Below are positions 55,995 to 64,000 of a DNA stretch of 64,000 nucleotides, in pieces. Numbering within the stretch: the stretch's first letter is position 1; each line of letters starts with the position of its first letter. The stretch spans positions 62,001 through 126,000 of the forward strand of contig NZ_JASCIS010000022.1 of NCBI RefSeq assembly GCF_029968015.1, given 5' to 3'. The notes under the pieces were generated by a model that saw only the letters and a program-made list of their open reading frames with translations, ran no database searches and was not told the DNA's origin. The DNA is from Streptomyces luteolus. Its GTDB lineage: Bacteria > Actinomycetota > Actinomycetes > Streptomycetales > Streptomycetaceae. Position numbers and translations under genes: made by a program.

Positions 55995-57126
55995 ACTCAA
56001 CGTCGGGCGCGGCCCCGTTCACATCACCCTGCACATGGGGCCGCAGCTCGCCCGCCCCGTGCCCGCCGAGGTCGCGGAGGCACTCCTCTCCGCGCAGATC
56101 ACCGCCACCGCAGGGGAACGGAGCGGCTTCCAGCTCGCCTTCGACCTCACCAAGAACGGGCTGATCAGCCGAACCCTCCTCCCCCAAGGCTTCTTCGACC
56201 CGAAGACGCGGCTCATCGTCACCGTCACCGTGCGCGGCACCCCCGAAGTCCTCTTCGACGGGCTGATCGTGCGCCAGGAGGTCGGCGCCAGCAACCAGCC
56301 GGGGCACTCCACCCTCACCGTCACGGGTGAGGACCTCTGCCTCGCCATGGATCTGCAGGAGCGGACCGACAAGTACCCGAACCTGCCGCCCTCGCAGCGT
56401 GTGCTCAGTATTCTGCGGCGCTATTCCGGGTACGGGATCCGGCCCGACGTCTACGCCGAAAAGGTCACGCAGCCGCCGCGCGAGAACCTGCGGGTGCATT
56501 ACCAGACCAGCACCGATCTGCAGTACATCAACGAGCTGGCCAAGGCCAATGGCTATGTGTTCTATCTCGTACCCGGGCCCAACCCCGGGCAGTCTTCCGC
56601 CCGTTGGGGCCCCGAGGTGCGCGTCGGCATCCGCCAGCACGCGCTGAACGTCAACATGGACGCCAACTCGACGGTCGACCAGCTGACGTTCGCGTACGAC
56701 GGGACCGCCCGCGAGGAGCCGCAGGCGCGCTGGCAGGATCCGGGCACCCGGCAGTCCACTCCGCTCCCCCAGCCGTCGATCAGCCCGCTGCGGCCGCCGC
56801 TCGGGAAGCGGCCGACTCCGGCGCTGAGGCAGCGCAGGCTGTCCGGGACCGCCAAGTACCAGCCCGAGCAGGCCGAGGCCGAGCTGCTCGCCCGGGCCGC
56901 CACCTCCGCCGATGTGATCTCGGGGTCCGGATCGCTCGATGTGAACCGGCACGGGTACCTGCTGCAGCCGCGTCAGCTCGTCGGTGTGCGCGGGTCGGGG
57001 CGAGCGTACGACGGGGACTACTTCGTGAAGTCCGTGACCCACGTCCTGCGTCCCGGGTCGTTCCAGCAGAACTTCACCCTCACCAGGGAGGGGTTGGAGG
57101 CGCGCAGCGCCTACGTCCGCCCGTAG
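55987..57126 (+). CDS. Baseplate hub protein, gpD/phage late control D family (Cis8 N-half)
   Basis: A 379-residue protein from the GTG at 55987. It matches the gp27-like/gpD hub fold of VgrG: ERSGFQLAFDLTKNGLISRT, TRLIVTVTVRGTPEVLFDGL, SNQPGHSTLTVTGEDLCLAM, VHYQTSTDLQYINELAKANG and the C-terminal LLQPRQLVGVRGSGRAYDGD with YFVKSVTHVLRPGSFQQNFT. It forms the trimeric base of the spike. The OB-fold spike part is encoded separately downstream, whereas PVC-type Pvc8 is a single VgrG-like chain. A Pro/Arg-rich insert (PQPSISPLRPPLGKRPTP) lies near residue 270. Confidence 0.88.
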   Translation: MAELNVGRGPVHITLHMGPQLARPVPAEVAEALLSAQITATAGERSGFQLAFDLTKNGLISRTLLPQGFFDPKTRLIVTVTVRGTPEVLFDGLIVRQEVGASNQPGHSTLTVTGEDLCLAMDLQERTDKYPNLPPSQRVLSILRRYSGYGIRPDVYAEKVTQPPRENLRVHYQTSTDLQYINELAKANGYVFYLVPGPNPGQSSARWGPEVRVGIRQHALNVNMDANSTVDQLTFAYDGTAREEPQARWQDPGTRQSTPLPQPSISPLRPPLGKRPTPALRQRRLSGTAKYQPEQAEAELLARAATSADVISGSGSLDVNRHGYLLQPRQLVGVRGSGRAYDGDYFVKSVTHVLRPGSFQQNFTLTREGLEARSAYVRP

Positions 57127-57159
57127 ACCAGTAACCAGACACACCAGGAGCACCCCAGG

Positions 57160-57696
57160 ATGGCCGCACCCAGTAATCGTTACGTCGGCAAGTTCCGCGG
57201 CCGAGTCGTTGACAACAACGACCCGCTGCACATCGGGCGGGTCACCGTCGAAGTACCGGACGTGCTCGGGGACGAGCCGTCGACCTGGGCGCTGCCCTGT
57301 CTGCCGTTCACCGGACCGCAGGCCGGACAGTTCGTGGTGCCGACGCCGGGGACAGGTGTGTGGGTGGAGTTCGAGCAGGGCGATCCGAGCTTCCCCATCT
57401 GGACGGGGTGTTGGTACGGCGAACAGGACGAGCTGCCGCCGGACGCGCTGCGTCTGGTGCAGCCCGATTCGCAGGTGAAGCCCGTCGTCGTACAGACGCC
57501 GGGGGCCCACAAGATCGTGATGAGTGATCCGGCAGGGCCCGATCAGGGGATTCTGCTGCAGGCGCAGGGGGGCGCGTACATCCGGATCACCAAGGAGACC
57601 GTGGTGATCGCCAACGGGGCCGGGGCGAAGATCACCCTTGATGGCGACCAAGTCATCCTCAACGACGGCCAGTTCAACGTCGCTGCGAAGCGATAG
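57160..57696 (+). CDS. Spike protein, gpV/gp5 OB-fold family (Cis8 C-half)
   Basis: A 178-residue phage baseplate assembly protein V family member. NRYVGKFRGRVVDNNDPLHI starts the OB fold, with RVTVEVPDVLGDEPSTWALP and FVVPTPGTGVWVEFEQGDPS, FPIWTGCWYGEQDE typical of gp5/VgrG OB domains. The C-terminal stretch QAQGGAYIRITKETVVIANG, AGAKITLDGDQVILNDGQFN is a short beta-helix spike. It forms the central spike under the PAAR tip, on the separate gpD-like hub. The ATG at 57160 follows CAGGAGCACCCC. Confidence 0.9.
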   Translation: MAAPSNRYVGKFRGRVVDNNDPLHIGRVTVEVPDVLGDEPSTWALPCLPFTGPQAGQFVVPTPGTGVWVEFEQGDPSFPIWTGCWYGEQDELPPDALRLVQPDSQVKPVVVQTPGAHKIVMSDPAGPDQGILLQAQGGAYIRITKETVVIANGAGAKITLDGDQVILNDGQFNVAAKR

Positions 57697-57715
57697 AGAC
57701 GGGGGACGAAGAGAC

Positions 57716-58057
57716 GTGTCCGGGACATCCGGGAATCTGCTGGGCGCCGGTGCGCTGGTCAGCTGTCCGCACGGCGGCCGCGCCGCAGCCACAACGGGGG
57801 CCACGGGCGTGCACATCAACGGCGCGCCCGTCGCCACCGCCGCGCACCCCTTCACCGTGACCGGCTGCCCGCACACCGTCGACGGCGTGCCGACGCCGTG
57901 CGTGACGGTGCGGTGGGCCGCCGAGGCGTCGGGGGTGACGGTCGACGGCGCCCCGGTGCTGCTCGACACCTCGGCGGCGCAGTGCCTGACGGCGGCGTTC
58001 GTGCCGCAGGGGCCGCCCGTCGTCCACAGCGCGCAGCGAGAGGTGAGCATCCGATGA
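57716..58057 (+). CDS. PAAR-like spike tip protein (Cis10-like)
   Basis: A 113-residue protein from the GTG at 57716 (GGGGGACGAAGAG upstream). It is a DUF4280-like PAAR relative: NLLGAGALVSCPHGGRAAAT, HINGAPVATAAHPFTVTGCP, CVTVRWAAEASGVTVDGAPV. Cys/His residues in SCPHGG and GCPHT can supply the metal at the tip. It caps the spike and pierces the target membrane; in many systems effectors attach here. It overlaps the gp25 gene by 4 bp. Confidence 0.87.
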   Translation: MSGTSGNLLGAGALVSCPHGGRAAATTGATGVHINGAPVATAAHPFTVTGCPHTVDGVPTPCVTVRWAAEASGVTVDGAPVLLDTSAAQCLTAAFVPQGPPVVHSAQREVSIR

Positions 58058-58452
58058 GCGCCCGAAGCCGAGCCCGTACCCGCATCCGCAGTGACTGGGC
58101 GTTTCCCTTCCGGATCGACCGGCGGGGACGCACCGCGCACGCGGACCACGACGAGCACGTCCGCGACCTGATCGAGCAGGTGCTGTTCACCAGCCCCGGC
58201 GAACGGGTCATGCGGCCCGACTTCGGGTGCGGGCTGCTCGATCTGGTCTTCGCACCCAACAGCCCCGAGTTGACCAGCACGTTGGAGCTGTCCGTGCAGG
58301 CGTCGCTGCAGCGCTGGCTGGGCGAGCTGATCGAGGTGGAGGCCTTGGACGTGTCCGGTGAGGAGAACGTCGTACGGGTGAGTCTGACGTATGCCGTACG
58401 GGCCACCGGGACCGTTCGGGACGAGGTATTCGAGGGGAGGGCCAGGGCGTGA
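58054..58452 (+). CDS. gp25-like baseplate wedge protein (Cis9-like)
   Basis: A 132-residue GPW/gp25 family protein. The conserved core is DEHVRDLIEQVLFTSPGERV followed by MRPDFGCGLLDLVFAPNS, containing the glutamate/arginine pattern (IEQVL, PGERVMRP) that nucleates sheath polymerisation on the baseplate. Length is typical. ATGA overlap upstream and GTGA overlap with the large baseplate gene downstream show tight coupling. Confidence 0.93.
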   Translation: MSARSRARTRIRSDWAFPFRIDRRGRTAHADHDEHVRDLIEQVLFTSPGERVMRPDFGCGLLDLVFAPNSPELTSTLELSVQASLQRWLGELIEVEALDVSGEENVVRVSLTYAVRATGTVRDEVFEGRARA

Positions 58453-61400
58453 CCAGCGCTACCACCAACCGCGCCACCAGCAACCGCCGGGCGCGGATCC
58501 GGGCCGCTCAGCTGAACGGCGTCGACGCGGTCGAGGTGAGCGACGACGGGCTCGTCCTGACCGTCACGTTCCTCGGGAAGGCGCCGCACGGCCTGTGCGC
58601 CGAGAACGTGCGGATCGACGGCGGCCGCCGGATCACCGACATCGCGGCCGTGGACATCAGCGTGGAGCGGGAGGAGGACCCGGAGCTCGACGACCGGCTC
58701 TACGTCACCGTCGACAAGGCCGGGGACACCTCCCGGTACCGGCTGTCGATCGTGGAGACCGATCCGTACGGGCGGCCGGGTGACGTGCCGTTCCGGGGGT
58801 TCGATCAGCGGTACCACAGCGCGGAGTTCAGCTTCCTGCCGGACTGTCCGACGCCGTTCGACTGCAAGGGCCGGCCGGAGGGCGAGCAGGAGTTTCCCGC
58901 CGCGCCCGTCGTCGACTACACCGCGCGTGACTACGACACGATCCGCAAGCTGCTGCTCGACCGCCTCGCGCTGACCACGCCGGACTGGGTGGAGCGCAAC
59001 CCGGCCGACCTGGGCATGACGCTGGTCGAGCTGCTCGCGTACACGGGTGACCAGATCAGCTACCAGCAGGACGCGGTGGCGACGGAGGCGTATCTGGACA
59101 CGGCGCGGCGGCGCGTCTCGGTGCGGCGGCACGTACGCCTGATCGACTACGCGATGCACGACGGGCAGGCGGCGCGGGCGTACGTGTCCGTGGAGACGGT
59201 CGGCGAGCACACGCTGCTGCCGGGGACGTACCGCTTCGCCTCCGTGGACGTGCGCTCGCTCGACCCGCACGACCGGCCCGAGCCGGGCACCGTCATCGAC
59301 GACGGCGAGCTCGTGGACCTGGACGAGCGGGGCTCGGTCGAGGTGTTCGAGCCGGTCGCGGTGGACGAGCCGCTGCGGCTGCGGGCGGCGCACAACGCGA
59401 TCCGGCTGTGGACGTGGGGCGGCGACGTGTGCGCGCTGCCGAAGGGCGCGACGGCGGCGACGCTGCGGGACGCGTGGCAGGACCCGGAGACCTGTGCGGA
59501 GCGCCAACTCGATCTGTGTGCCGGGGACTTGCTGGTCCTGGAGGAGGTCAAGGGGGCGCGGACCGGCACTCCGGGTGACGCGGATCCGCGTCATCGGCAG
59601 GTCGTGCGGCTCACCTCGGTGACGCCCGGCCTTGACCGGGTCGGGGATCAGCCGGTCCTGGAGGTGACCTGGGCGGTCGAGGACGCGCTGCGCTTCCCGC
59701 TGCGGCTGACGACGCTCGGCGGGCGGGACTGCGAGCCGGTGGAGGACGTGACCCTCGCGCGGGGCAACGTCTGCCTGGTCGATCACGGCCGGACCCTCGA
59801 CTGGTGCGGGGACGGGATCGCCCAGGCGCTGGCGGTGCCGCACGACCCGGCGGTGGCCGGTGACTGCGCGCCGCCCGCGTTCGGTTGCGTGGACCGCTAT
59901 GCAGGCGACACGGCCAATGCGACCGGTCGGCTCATCAACTCCCTTACGGACAGGGCGGAATGCGGCACCGCGCTCGTCGCCGACGACGTGCGGGAGCTGT
60001 TCGCCGTCGTCGGCGACGCGGCGGTCACCCGGGCCGGGATCGGCCTGGAGCGGGCGGGCACGCGCGCGGAGCGGGTGGTGCCGGGCACGGCGTACGGGCA
60101 GGCCGCGGCGCTCAGGACGCTGCTCGCCCAGTCCGTGTACCCGGGGCTCGTGCCGCGCTTCCGGCCGCGGCTGCCCCGCTCCCCCGTCGCGCAGGTCGGC
60201 CCGTACCCGGACCCGGCGCTCGTCGCGGCGGGTCAGGCGGACCGGCTCGCGGCGATCCCGGAGCGGCTGCGCGGGCGCCTGGTGGAGCTGTGGCGCAGCG
60301 CGCGGGACCGCGACGGGCTCGGGGACGAGGAGATCGACGAACTGACCGTCGTCTTCGGTCTGAAGGTCGTCGAGCGGTACGAGCTGCGCCGCCATCCGGT
60401 GCGGGCGCTGCGTGAACTCCTGTACCGGCAGGACGAGTTGCTCGCGAAGAAGCGGCGCAGGCTTGAGGTCCTCACGGCGCGGGCCCGCGCGGGAACGGTG
60501 CTCGACGGGCACATCGCCTGGGAGGTCGCGCACAGTTGGGGTCCCGCGTACGCGGCGGGCCTGCACCCCGAGGAGCCGGTGCTGCGCGGTCCCGCGAGCG
60601 CCGCCCTCGACCAGGACCCGCGGCGCGCGCTGCCCGCCGTACGGCTGCGGGACGGTGCGCACCTGTGGGAGCCGCGCCGCGACCTGCTCGGCTCGGGGCC
60701 GCGCGACCGGCACTTCGTGGGCGAGCTGGAGGACGACGGCCGGCTCGCGCTGCGCTTCGGCGACGGGGTGCACGGCGCGCGGCCCACGCCGGGTGCGCGT
60801 CTGGAGCTGCGCTACCGGCTCGGCGGCGGTTCGGGCGGCAACGTCGGCGCGGAGGCCATCAACCATCTGGTGATCTGCCGTGACCCGGACGAGGAGGCCG
60901 CGGGCGCGTCCGTTCCGGTGGCCGGGGTGCGCAATCCGCTGCCCGCGAGGGGTGGCGTGGAGCCCGAACCCCTGGAGCAGGTACGGCAGTTGGCGCCGCT
61001 CGACCTGCGGCGCACCCGGCTCCGCGCGGTGACCGCCGAGGACTACGCGGCGCTCGCCGCGGGCGTGCCCGGGGTGCAGCGTGCGGCGGCCGAGATCCGC
61101 TGGACGGGCAGCGTGCAGGAGGCGCACGTCGCGATCGACGCGCACGGCACGGGCACGCCCGGCCCTGAGCTGCTCGACGCGGTGGCGCACTCCCTGGAGG
61201 CGTACCGGCGGATCGGGCACGACCTGGTGGTGGGCCCGGCGCGGACGGTGCCGCTGGACATCGCGCTCACGGTGTGCGCGCTGCCGGGGCATCAGCACGG
61301 GCAGATCCTCGCCGAGCTGTACCGCGTGCTCGGCACCGGAAGGCTGTCCGGCGGGCGGCTCGGCTTCTTCCACCCGGAATCGCTGACGTTCGGCGAGCCG

Positions 61401-61613
61401 GTGCGGCTGAGCCGTCTGGTGGCCGCCGCGGCGGCGGTGCCGGGCGTCGAGAGTGTGCGGGTGACCCGGCTGAAGCGGCTGTTCCACGAGGAGCGCGGAG
61501 AGAGGGAGGACGGCGTGCTGCGGCTCGGCCCGCTGGAGATCGCCCGTTGCGACAACGACCCGGACCGGCCGGAGAACGGCCTCCTTGAGATAGCCCTGGG
61601 GGGTGCCCGATGA
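58449..61613 (+). CDS. Baseplate J/gp6-like large baseplate protein (Cis11-like)
   Basis: A 1054-residue protein from the GTG at 58449. The N-terminal region reads VSDDGLVLTVTFLGKAPHGL; the gp6/gpJ core begins DYTARDYDTIRKLLLDRLAL, then TPDWVERNPADLGMTLVELL and AYTGDQISYQQDAVATEAYL, RRHVRLIDYAMHDGQAARAY, which are signatures of the baseplate J family. C-terminal parts (LRFGDGVHGARPTPGARLEL, LRAVTAEDYAALAAGVPGVQ, LYRVLGTGRLSGGRLGFFHP) are also conserved. It builds the wedge ring around the hub. Its stop overlaps the next baseplate gene by 4 bp. Confidence 0.93.
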   Translation: MTSATTNRATSNRRARIRAAQLNGVDAVEVSDDGLVLTVTFLGKAPHGLCAENVRIDGGRRITDIAAVDISVEREEDPELDDRLYVTVDKAGDTSRYRLSIVETDPYGRPGDVPFRGFDQRYHSAEFSFLPDCPTPFDCKGRPEGEQEFPAAPVVDYTARDYDTIRKLLLDRLALTTPDWVERNPADLGMTLVELLAYTGDQISYQQDAVATEAYLDTARRRVSVRRHVRLIDYAMHDGQAARAYVSVETVGEHTLLPGTYRFASVDVRSLDPHDRPEPGTVIDDGELVDLDERGSVEVFEPVAVDEPLRLRAAHNAIRLWTWGGDVCALPKGATAATLRDAWQDPETCAERQLDLCAGDLLVLEEVKGARTGTPGDADPRHRQVVRLTSVTPGLDRVGDQPVLEVTWAVEDALRFPLRLTTLGGRDCEPVEDVTLARGNVCLVDHGRTLDWCGDGIAQALAVPHDPAVAGDCAPPAFGCVDRYAGDTANATGRLINSLTDRAECGTALVADDVRELFAVVGDAAVTRAGIGLERAGTRAERVVPGTAYGQAAALRTLLAQSVYPGLVPRFRPRLPRSPVAQVGPYPDPALVAAGQADRLAAIPERLRGRLVELWRSARDRDGLGDEEIDELTVVFGLKVVERYELRRHPVRALRELLYRQDELLAKKRRRLEVLTARARAGTVLDGHIAWEVAHSWGPAYAAGLHPEEPVLRGPASAALDQDPRRALPAVRLRDGAHLWEPRRDLLGSGPRDRHFVGELEDDGRLALRFGDGVHGARPTPGARLELRYRLGGGSGGNVGAEAINHLVICRDPDEEAAGASVPVAGVRNPLPARGGVEPEPLEQVRQLAPLDLRRTRLRAVTAEDYAALAAGVPGVQRAAAEIRWTGSVQEAHVAIDAHGTGTPGPELLDAVAHSLEAYRRIGHDLVVGPARTVPLDIALTVCALPGHQHGQILAELYRVLGTGRLSGGRLGFFHPESLTFGEPVRLSRLVAAAAAVPGVESVRVTRLKRLFHEERGEREDGVLRLGPLEIARCDNDPDRPENGLLEIALGGAR

Positions 61614-64000
61614 GCGAGTCCTGCTCCTGCGGCGGCGCGTGCGGCGCCGGCGGCCACGACGAGCGGCGGGCCCCGGTCGCCCCGCACAATCCGCCCGGCC
61701 GTACGGCCCTGAACTACCGGGTGGGGACGTACGGTTCGTTCCTGGCCGCGCAGGTGGACCGGCTCGCCTCGCCCGCGTACCCGGCGCTCGCCGGGCTCAC
61801 GGTCCGGACGCCGGACGCCCCGGCGATCGGCCTGCTCGACGCGGCGGCGGTCCTCGGTGACCTGCTGACGTTCCACTCGGAGCGGATCGCAGACGAGGCG
61901 TATCTGCGGACCGCGAACGAGCACCGCTCCCTGGTGCTGCTCGGGCGTCTGGTCGGGCACCGGCCGCGTCCCGGTGTGGCGGCCTCGACGCATCTCGCGT
62001 ACCGCCTGGACCGGGATCCGCGTGCCGAGTCCCTTCAGGTGCTCGTACCGCGCGGGGCGCGCAGCCACAGCGTGCCCGCCTCGGCGGAGGAGGACGCGCA
62101 GACCTTCGAGACGACCGAGGACCTCACGGCCCGATGGGACTGGAACGAGCTGAAGGTGCGTCGCCGCCGGCCGACGCTGCTCACCCCGGACGACCTGGAG
62201 CGCCGTTCCGAGCTGTTCGTGGAAGGCACGTCGACCCACCTCCAGACCGGCGACCAGTTGCTCTTCGTCTTCGGTGAACAGGCGGGCGGCGTACGGAAGT
62301 TGCTGCCGGTGGCGCGGGTGCGCGCGGACCGGGACGACGACGTGACGGCGCTCGCCCTGCCCCGCTCGGCGCCGCCCACGCTCCAGGAGCTGATCGACGA
62401 GGCGCAGCGCTGGATCGCGGCGCCGGAGGGCCCCGGCGAGCCGGGCGCGGAGCCTCCCACACCGGAGGTGCCCAACCCGCGTCCGATCAGCCGGTACATC
62501 GAGGACTTCGATGAGCAGGTGCTCGCGCCGCTGCGGGAGACGCTGCCGTCGGCGGGCACCCCGGAGCGGTTCGCGGCACGGCTCGCGGGCCCGGTCGAGC
62601 GGCTCGGCGAGGCGCAGGTGCTGGCCGGGGCGTACGAGGATGTCGCCGCGTGGTTCGCGCGGTTGGAGGCGGTCCTCGCCGAACTCGCGGAGCGGGCACT
62701 TGAGTTGGCTCCCGCGCAGCCGGTGGAGCGGGAGGAGGCTCCGGGGCCGCTGCGCGCCGAGTCCGCGGAGGGCGATCCGCTGGCCGCGCTCGGGCGGCTG
62801 CTTCCCGCGCTCAGCGGCAAGGCGGCACCTCGCGTGCGGACGACGGGAGGCGGAGTACCGGGCGCCGATCCGGTACGGCTGCTCGCGGCCCTGCACCCCG
62901 AGCTGCGGGGCCCGTTGCGGCGCGCGTGGCGGGGCGTGAAGGCGCCGGGGGCGGGGGCGCAACTGCTGCGCTCCGTCCTGGCGATGCGGGCGCGGGCGAC
63001 GCCGTTCGGTGCGACCGCGCCGCTGAAGCCCGTGCAGGACGACCGGGGCCGGGTGGTGCGCACCGCGGACTGGCCGCTCACCGGGGCCGTCCTGACGTCG
63101 ATGCGGGTCGTCTTCGACACGTCGGGGAAGGTGCCGGAGAAGGCCGAGTTCCAGTATGTCGAGGGTTCGGGCACGGACCAGCGCTCGGAGAACCTGATCG
63201 GCGCGCAGCCGGTGGAGTTCCCGCTCGGTCCCGGCCGGGTGCGGCTGTCCGCGCGGGCCGGGCAGGACCGTGAGCTGAGCTGGCTGGGGCGGCGGCCGAC
63301 CGACTCGCAGGAGCCCGGCGTCACGGCCCGGCTACTCGCGGGCCTGCCCGAGCGCGGCCTGTTCGTGTCCCGGCCCGACGACGACGGCCATGTGCAGGTG
63401 CTGCTGCACAACGGCAGTACGGAGCCGCAGACGCTCAGGCCCGGCGAGTCACGGCAGTTCACGCACGGCGAGTACGAGGTGGCGCTCTCGTACACGGTGG
63501 GCAGCGCGCCCGCGAACGTGGAGATCGTGATCGCGACGAAGCCGGAGCCGCTGAACCGGAACGTGCTCCAGCTGGACTCCGTGTACGACCGGATCACGGT
63601 GGGCAGTTGGGTGGCGATCGAGCGGCCGCGCAAGGGCAAGGACCCGAAGGAGGGCGGCATCCCGGGCGACCCGAAGCTGAGGTTCGTGACGACGCAGGTC
63701 AAGGAAGTGCGCACGGCCGCGTACACCAACTACGGGATCACCGGCCGGGGCACGGAACTGGTGCTCGCGGACCCGTGGCTGGACGAGTTCGACGTCCTGC
63801 TCTCGCACATCAGGGACACCACCGTGCACGCGGCGGGCGAGGTGCTGCGGATGGCGGACGAGCCGCTCGGCGAGGACGTGCACGGCAACGAGATCGAACT
63901 GTCCGAGCTGTACGAGGGCTTGCAGCCCGGGCGCACTCTGATCGTGTCCGGTGAGCGCAGCGACGTGCCCGGGGTGACGGGCGTGGAGGCCACCGAGGTG
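61610..64000 (+). CDS. Putative baseplate assembly protein (Cis12-like), 3' end outside window
   Basis: At least 797 residues, open to the right edge. After a Cys/Gly-rich start (MSESCSCGGACGAGGHDE) it reads LNYRVGTYGSFLAAQVDRLA, GLLDAAAVLGDLLTFHSERI and ADEAYLRTANEHRSLVLLGR, the hallmark of the second large baseplate protein in eCIS and phage-like clusters (putative baseplate assembly family). Further blocks are STHLQTGDQLLFVFGEQ and VYDRITVGSWVAIERP. The CSCGGACG start has five cysteines within about 12 residues counted with neighbours and may bind metal. Partner of the gpJ-like protein in the baseplate wedge. Stop and any tail-fibre gene lie downstream. Confidence 0.9.
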   Translation, partial: MSESCSCGGACGAGGHDERRAPVAPHNPPGRTALNYRVGTYGSFLAAQVDRLASPAYPALAGLTVRTPDAPAIGLLDAAAVLGDLLTFHSERIADEAYLRTANEHRSLVLLGRLVGHRPRPGVAASTHLAYRLDRDPRAESLQVLVPRGARSHSVPASAEEDAQTFETTEDLTARWDWNELKVRRRRPTLLTPDDLERRSELFVEGTSTHLQTGDQLLFVFGEQAGGVRKLLPVARVRADRDDDVTALALPRSAPPTLQELIDEAQRWIAAPEGPGEPGAEPPTPEVPNPRPISRYIEDFDEQVLAPLRETLPSAGTPERFAARLAGPVERLGEAQVLAGAYEDVAAWFARLEAVLAELAERALELAPAQPVEREEAPGPLRAESAEGDPLAALGRLLPALSGKAAPRVRTTGGGVPGADPVRLLAALHPELRGPLRRAWRGVKAPGAGAQLLRSVLAMRARATPFGATAPLKPVQDDRGRVVRTADWPLTGAVLTSMRVVFDTSGKVPEKAEFQYVEGSGTDQRSENLIGAQPVEFPLGPGRVRLSARAGQDRELSWLGRRPTDSQEPGVTARLLAGLPERGLFVSRPDDDGHVQVLLHNGSTEPQTLRPGESRQFTHGEYEVALSYTVGSAPANVEIVIATKPEPLNRNVLQLDSVYDRITVGSWVAIERPRKGKDPKEGGIPGDPKLRFVTTQVKEVRTAAYTNYGITGRGTELVLADPWLDEFDVLLSHIRDTTVHAAGEVLRMADEPLGEDVHGNEIELSELYEGLQPGRTLIVSGERSDVPGVTGVEATEV

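Noticed and set aside
57852..61487. 1211-codon minus-strand frame
   Set aside because: Arg/His/Pro-rich antisense shadow of the gp25 and gpJ-like baseplate genes.
39847..64000. Prophage
   Set aside because: No capsid, portal, terminase, integrase or lysis genes; DUF4255, AAA+ ATPase and DUF4157 genes mark an eCIS instead.

Overview
The window is high-GC actinobacterial DNA, almost certainly from a Streptomyces chromosome. Coding regions show the usual strong G/C preference at third codon positions. GTG and TTG starts are frequent, genes are tightly packed with ATGA stop/start overlaps, and the intergenic hairpin repeats resemble those common in Streptomyces. I see no rRNA, tRNA, CRISPR array or replication origin.

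Region 1 (1-20.7 kb) is catabolic. A minus-strand operon (crotonase, double DUF35 protein, two thiolase-like lipid-transfer proteins) lies divergent from an acyl-CoA synthetase. Gene order and protein sizes mirror the Mycobacterium tuberculosis sterol side-chain locus fadD19 | echA19 ... Rv3521-ltp4-ltp3. The divergent promoter holds a perfect match to the KstR consensus TNNAACNNGTTNNA, and a second perfect match precedes a FadE29-like acyl-CoA dehydrogenase at 38.6 kb. Other genes here: a NodB-type deacetylase lipoprotein, phenylacetate-CoA ligase, a GNAT protein, a LysR/EamA divergent pair, a second acyl-CoA synthetase divergent from an aculeacin-type (AHL/lipopeptide) acylase, a P450 with its [3Fe-4S] ferredoxin, a ChaA-like antiporter, a third acyl-CoA synthetase and a nitronate-monooxygenase-family oxidoreductase.

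Region 2 (20.7-28.9 kb) starts with a decayed IS200/IS605 element: a tnpA remnant divergent from a tnpB with two compensating frameshifts. It continues with a Q/P-rich membrane protein, a phytoene-desaturase-like flavoprotein, a Ser/Thr kinase fused to TPRs, an MpaB/DUF2236 protein and a small membrane-anchored protein.

Region 3 (29.1-39.4 kb) holds a DyP-peroxidase/encapsulin operon whose peroxidase carries a C-terminal cargo-loading peptide. It also holds an FdhF/YdeP molybdoenzyme, the threonine-catabolic pair tdh-kbl with a LysR regulator, the acyl-CoA dehydrogenase and a STAS anti-anti-sigma factor.

Region 4 (39.8-64.0 kb, continuing past the edge) is an extracellular-contractile-injection-system (eCIS, phage-tail-like) operon: sheath, tube, gp26-like and Pro-rich proteins, DUF4255 cap protein, AAA+ ATPase, a small protein, a 2368-residue DUF4157 protein, a small gene, then baseplate/hub/spike/PAAR/gp25/gpJ genes. 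The most striking feature is the giant DUF4157 protein. It joins an N-terminal HExxH metalloprotease-like domain, long low-complexity linkers, an amphipathic-helix core and a C-terminal domain of about 430 residues encoded by clearly lower-GC DNA. That domain is followed by a 191-residue, likewise lower-GC gene inserted between structural eCIS genes. I read this as a polymorphic toxin/immunity cassette loaded on the particle; the toxin fold is not recognisable to me.
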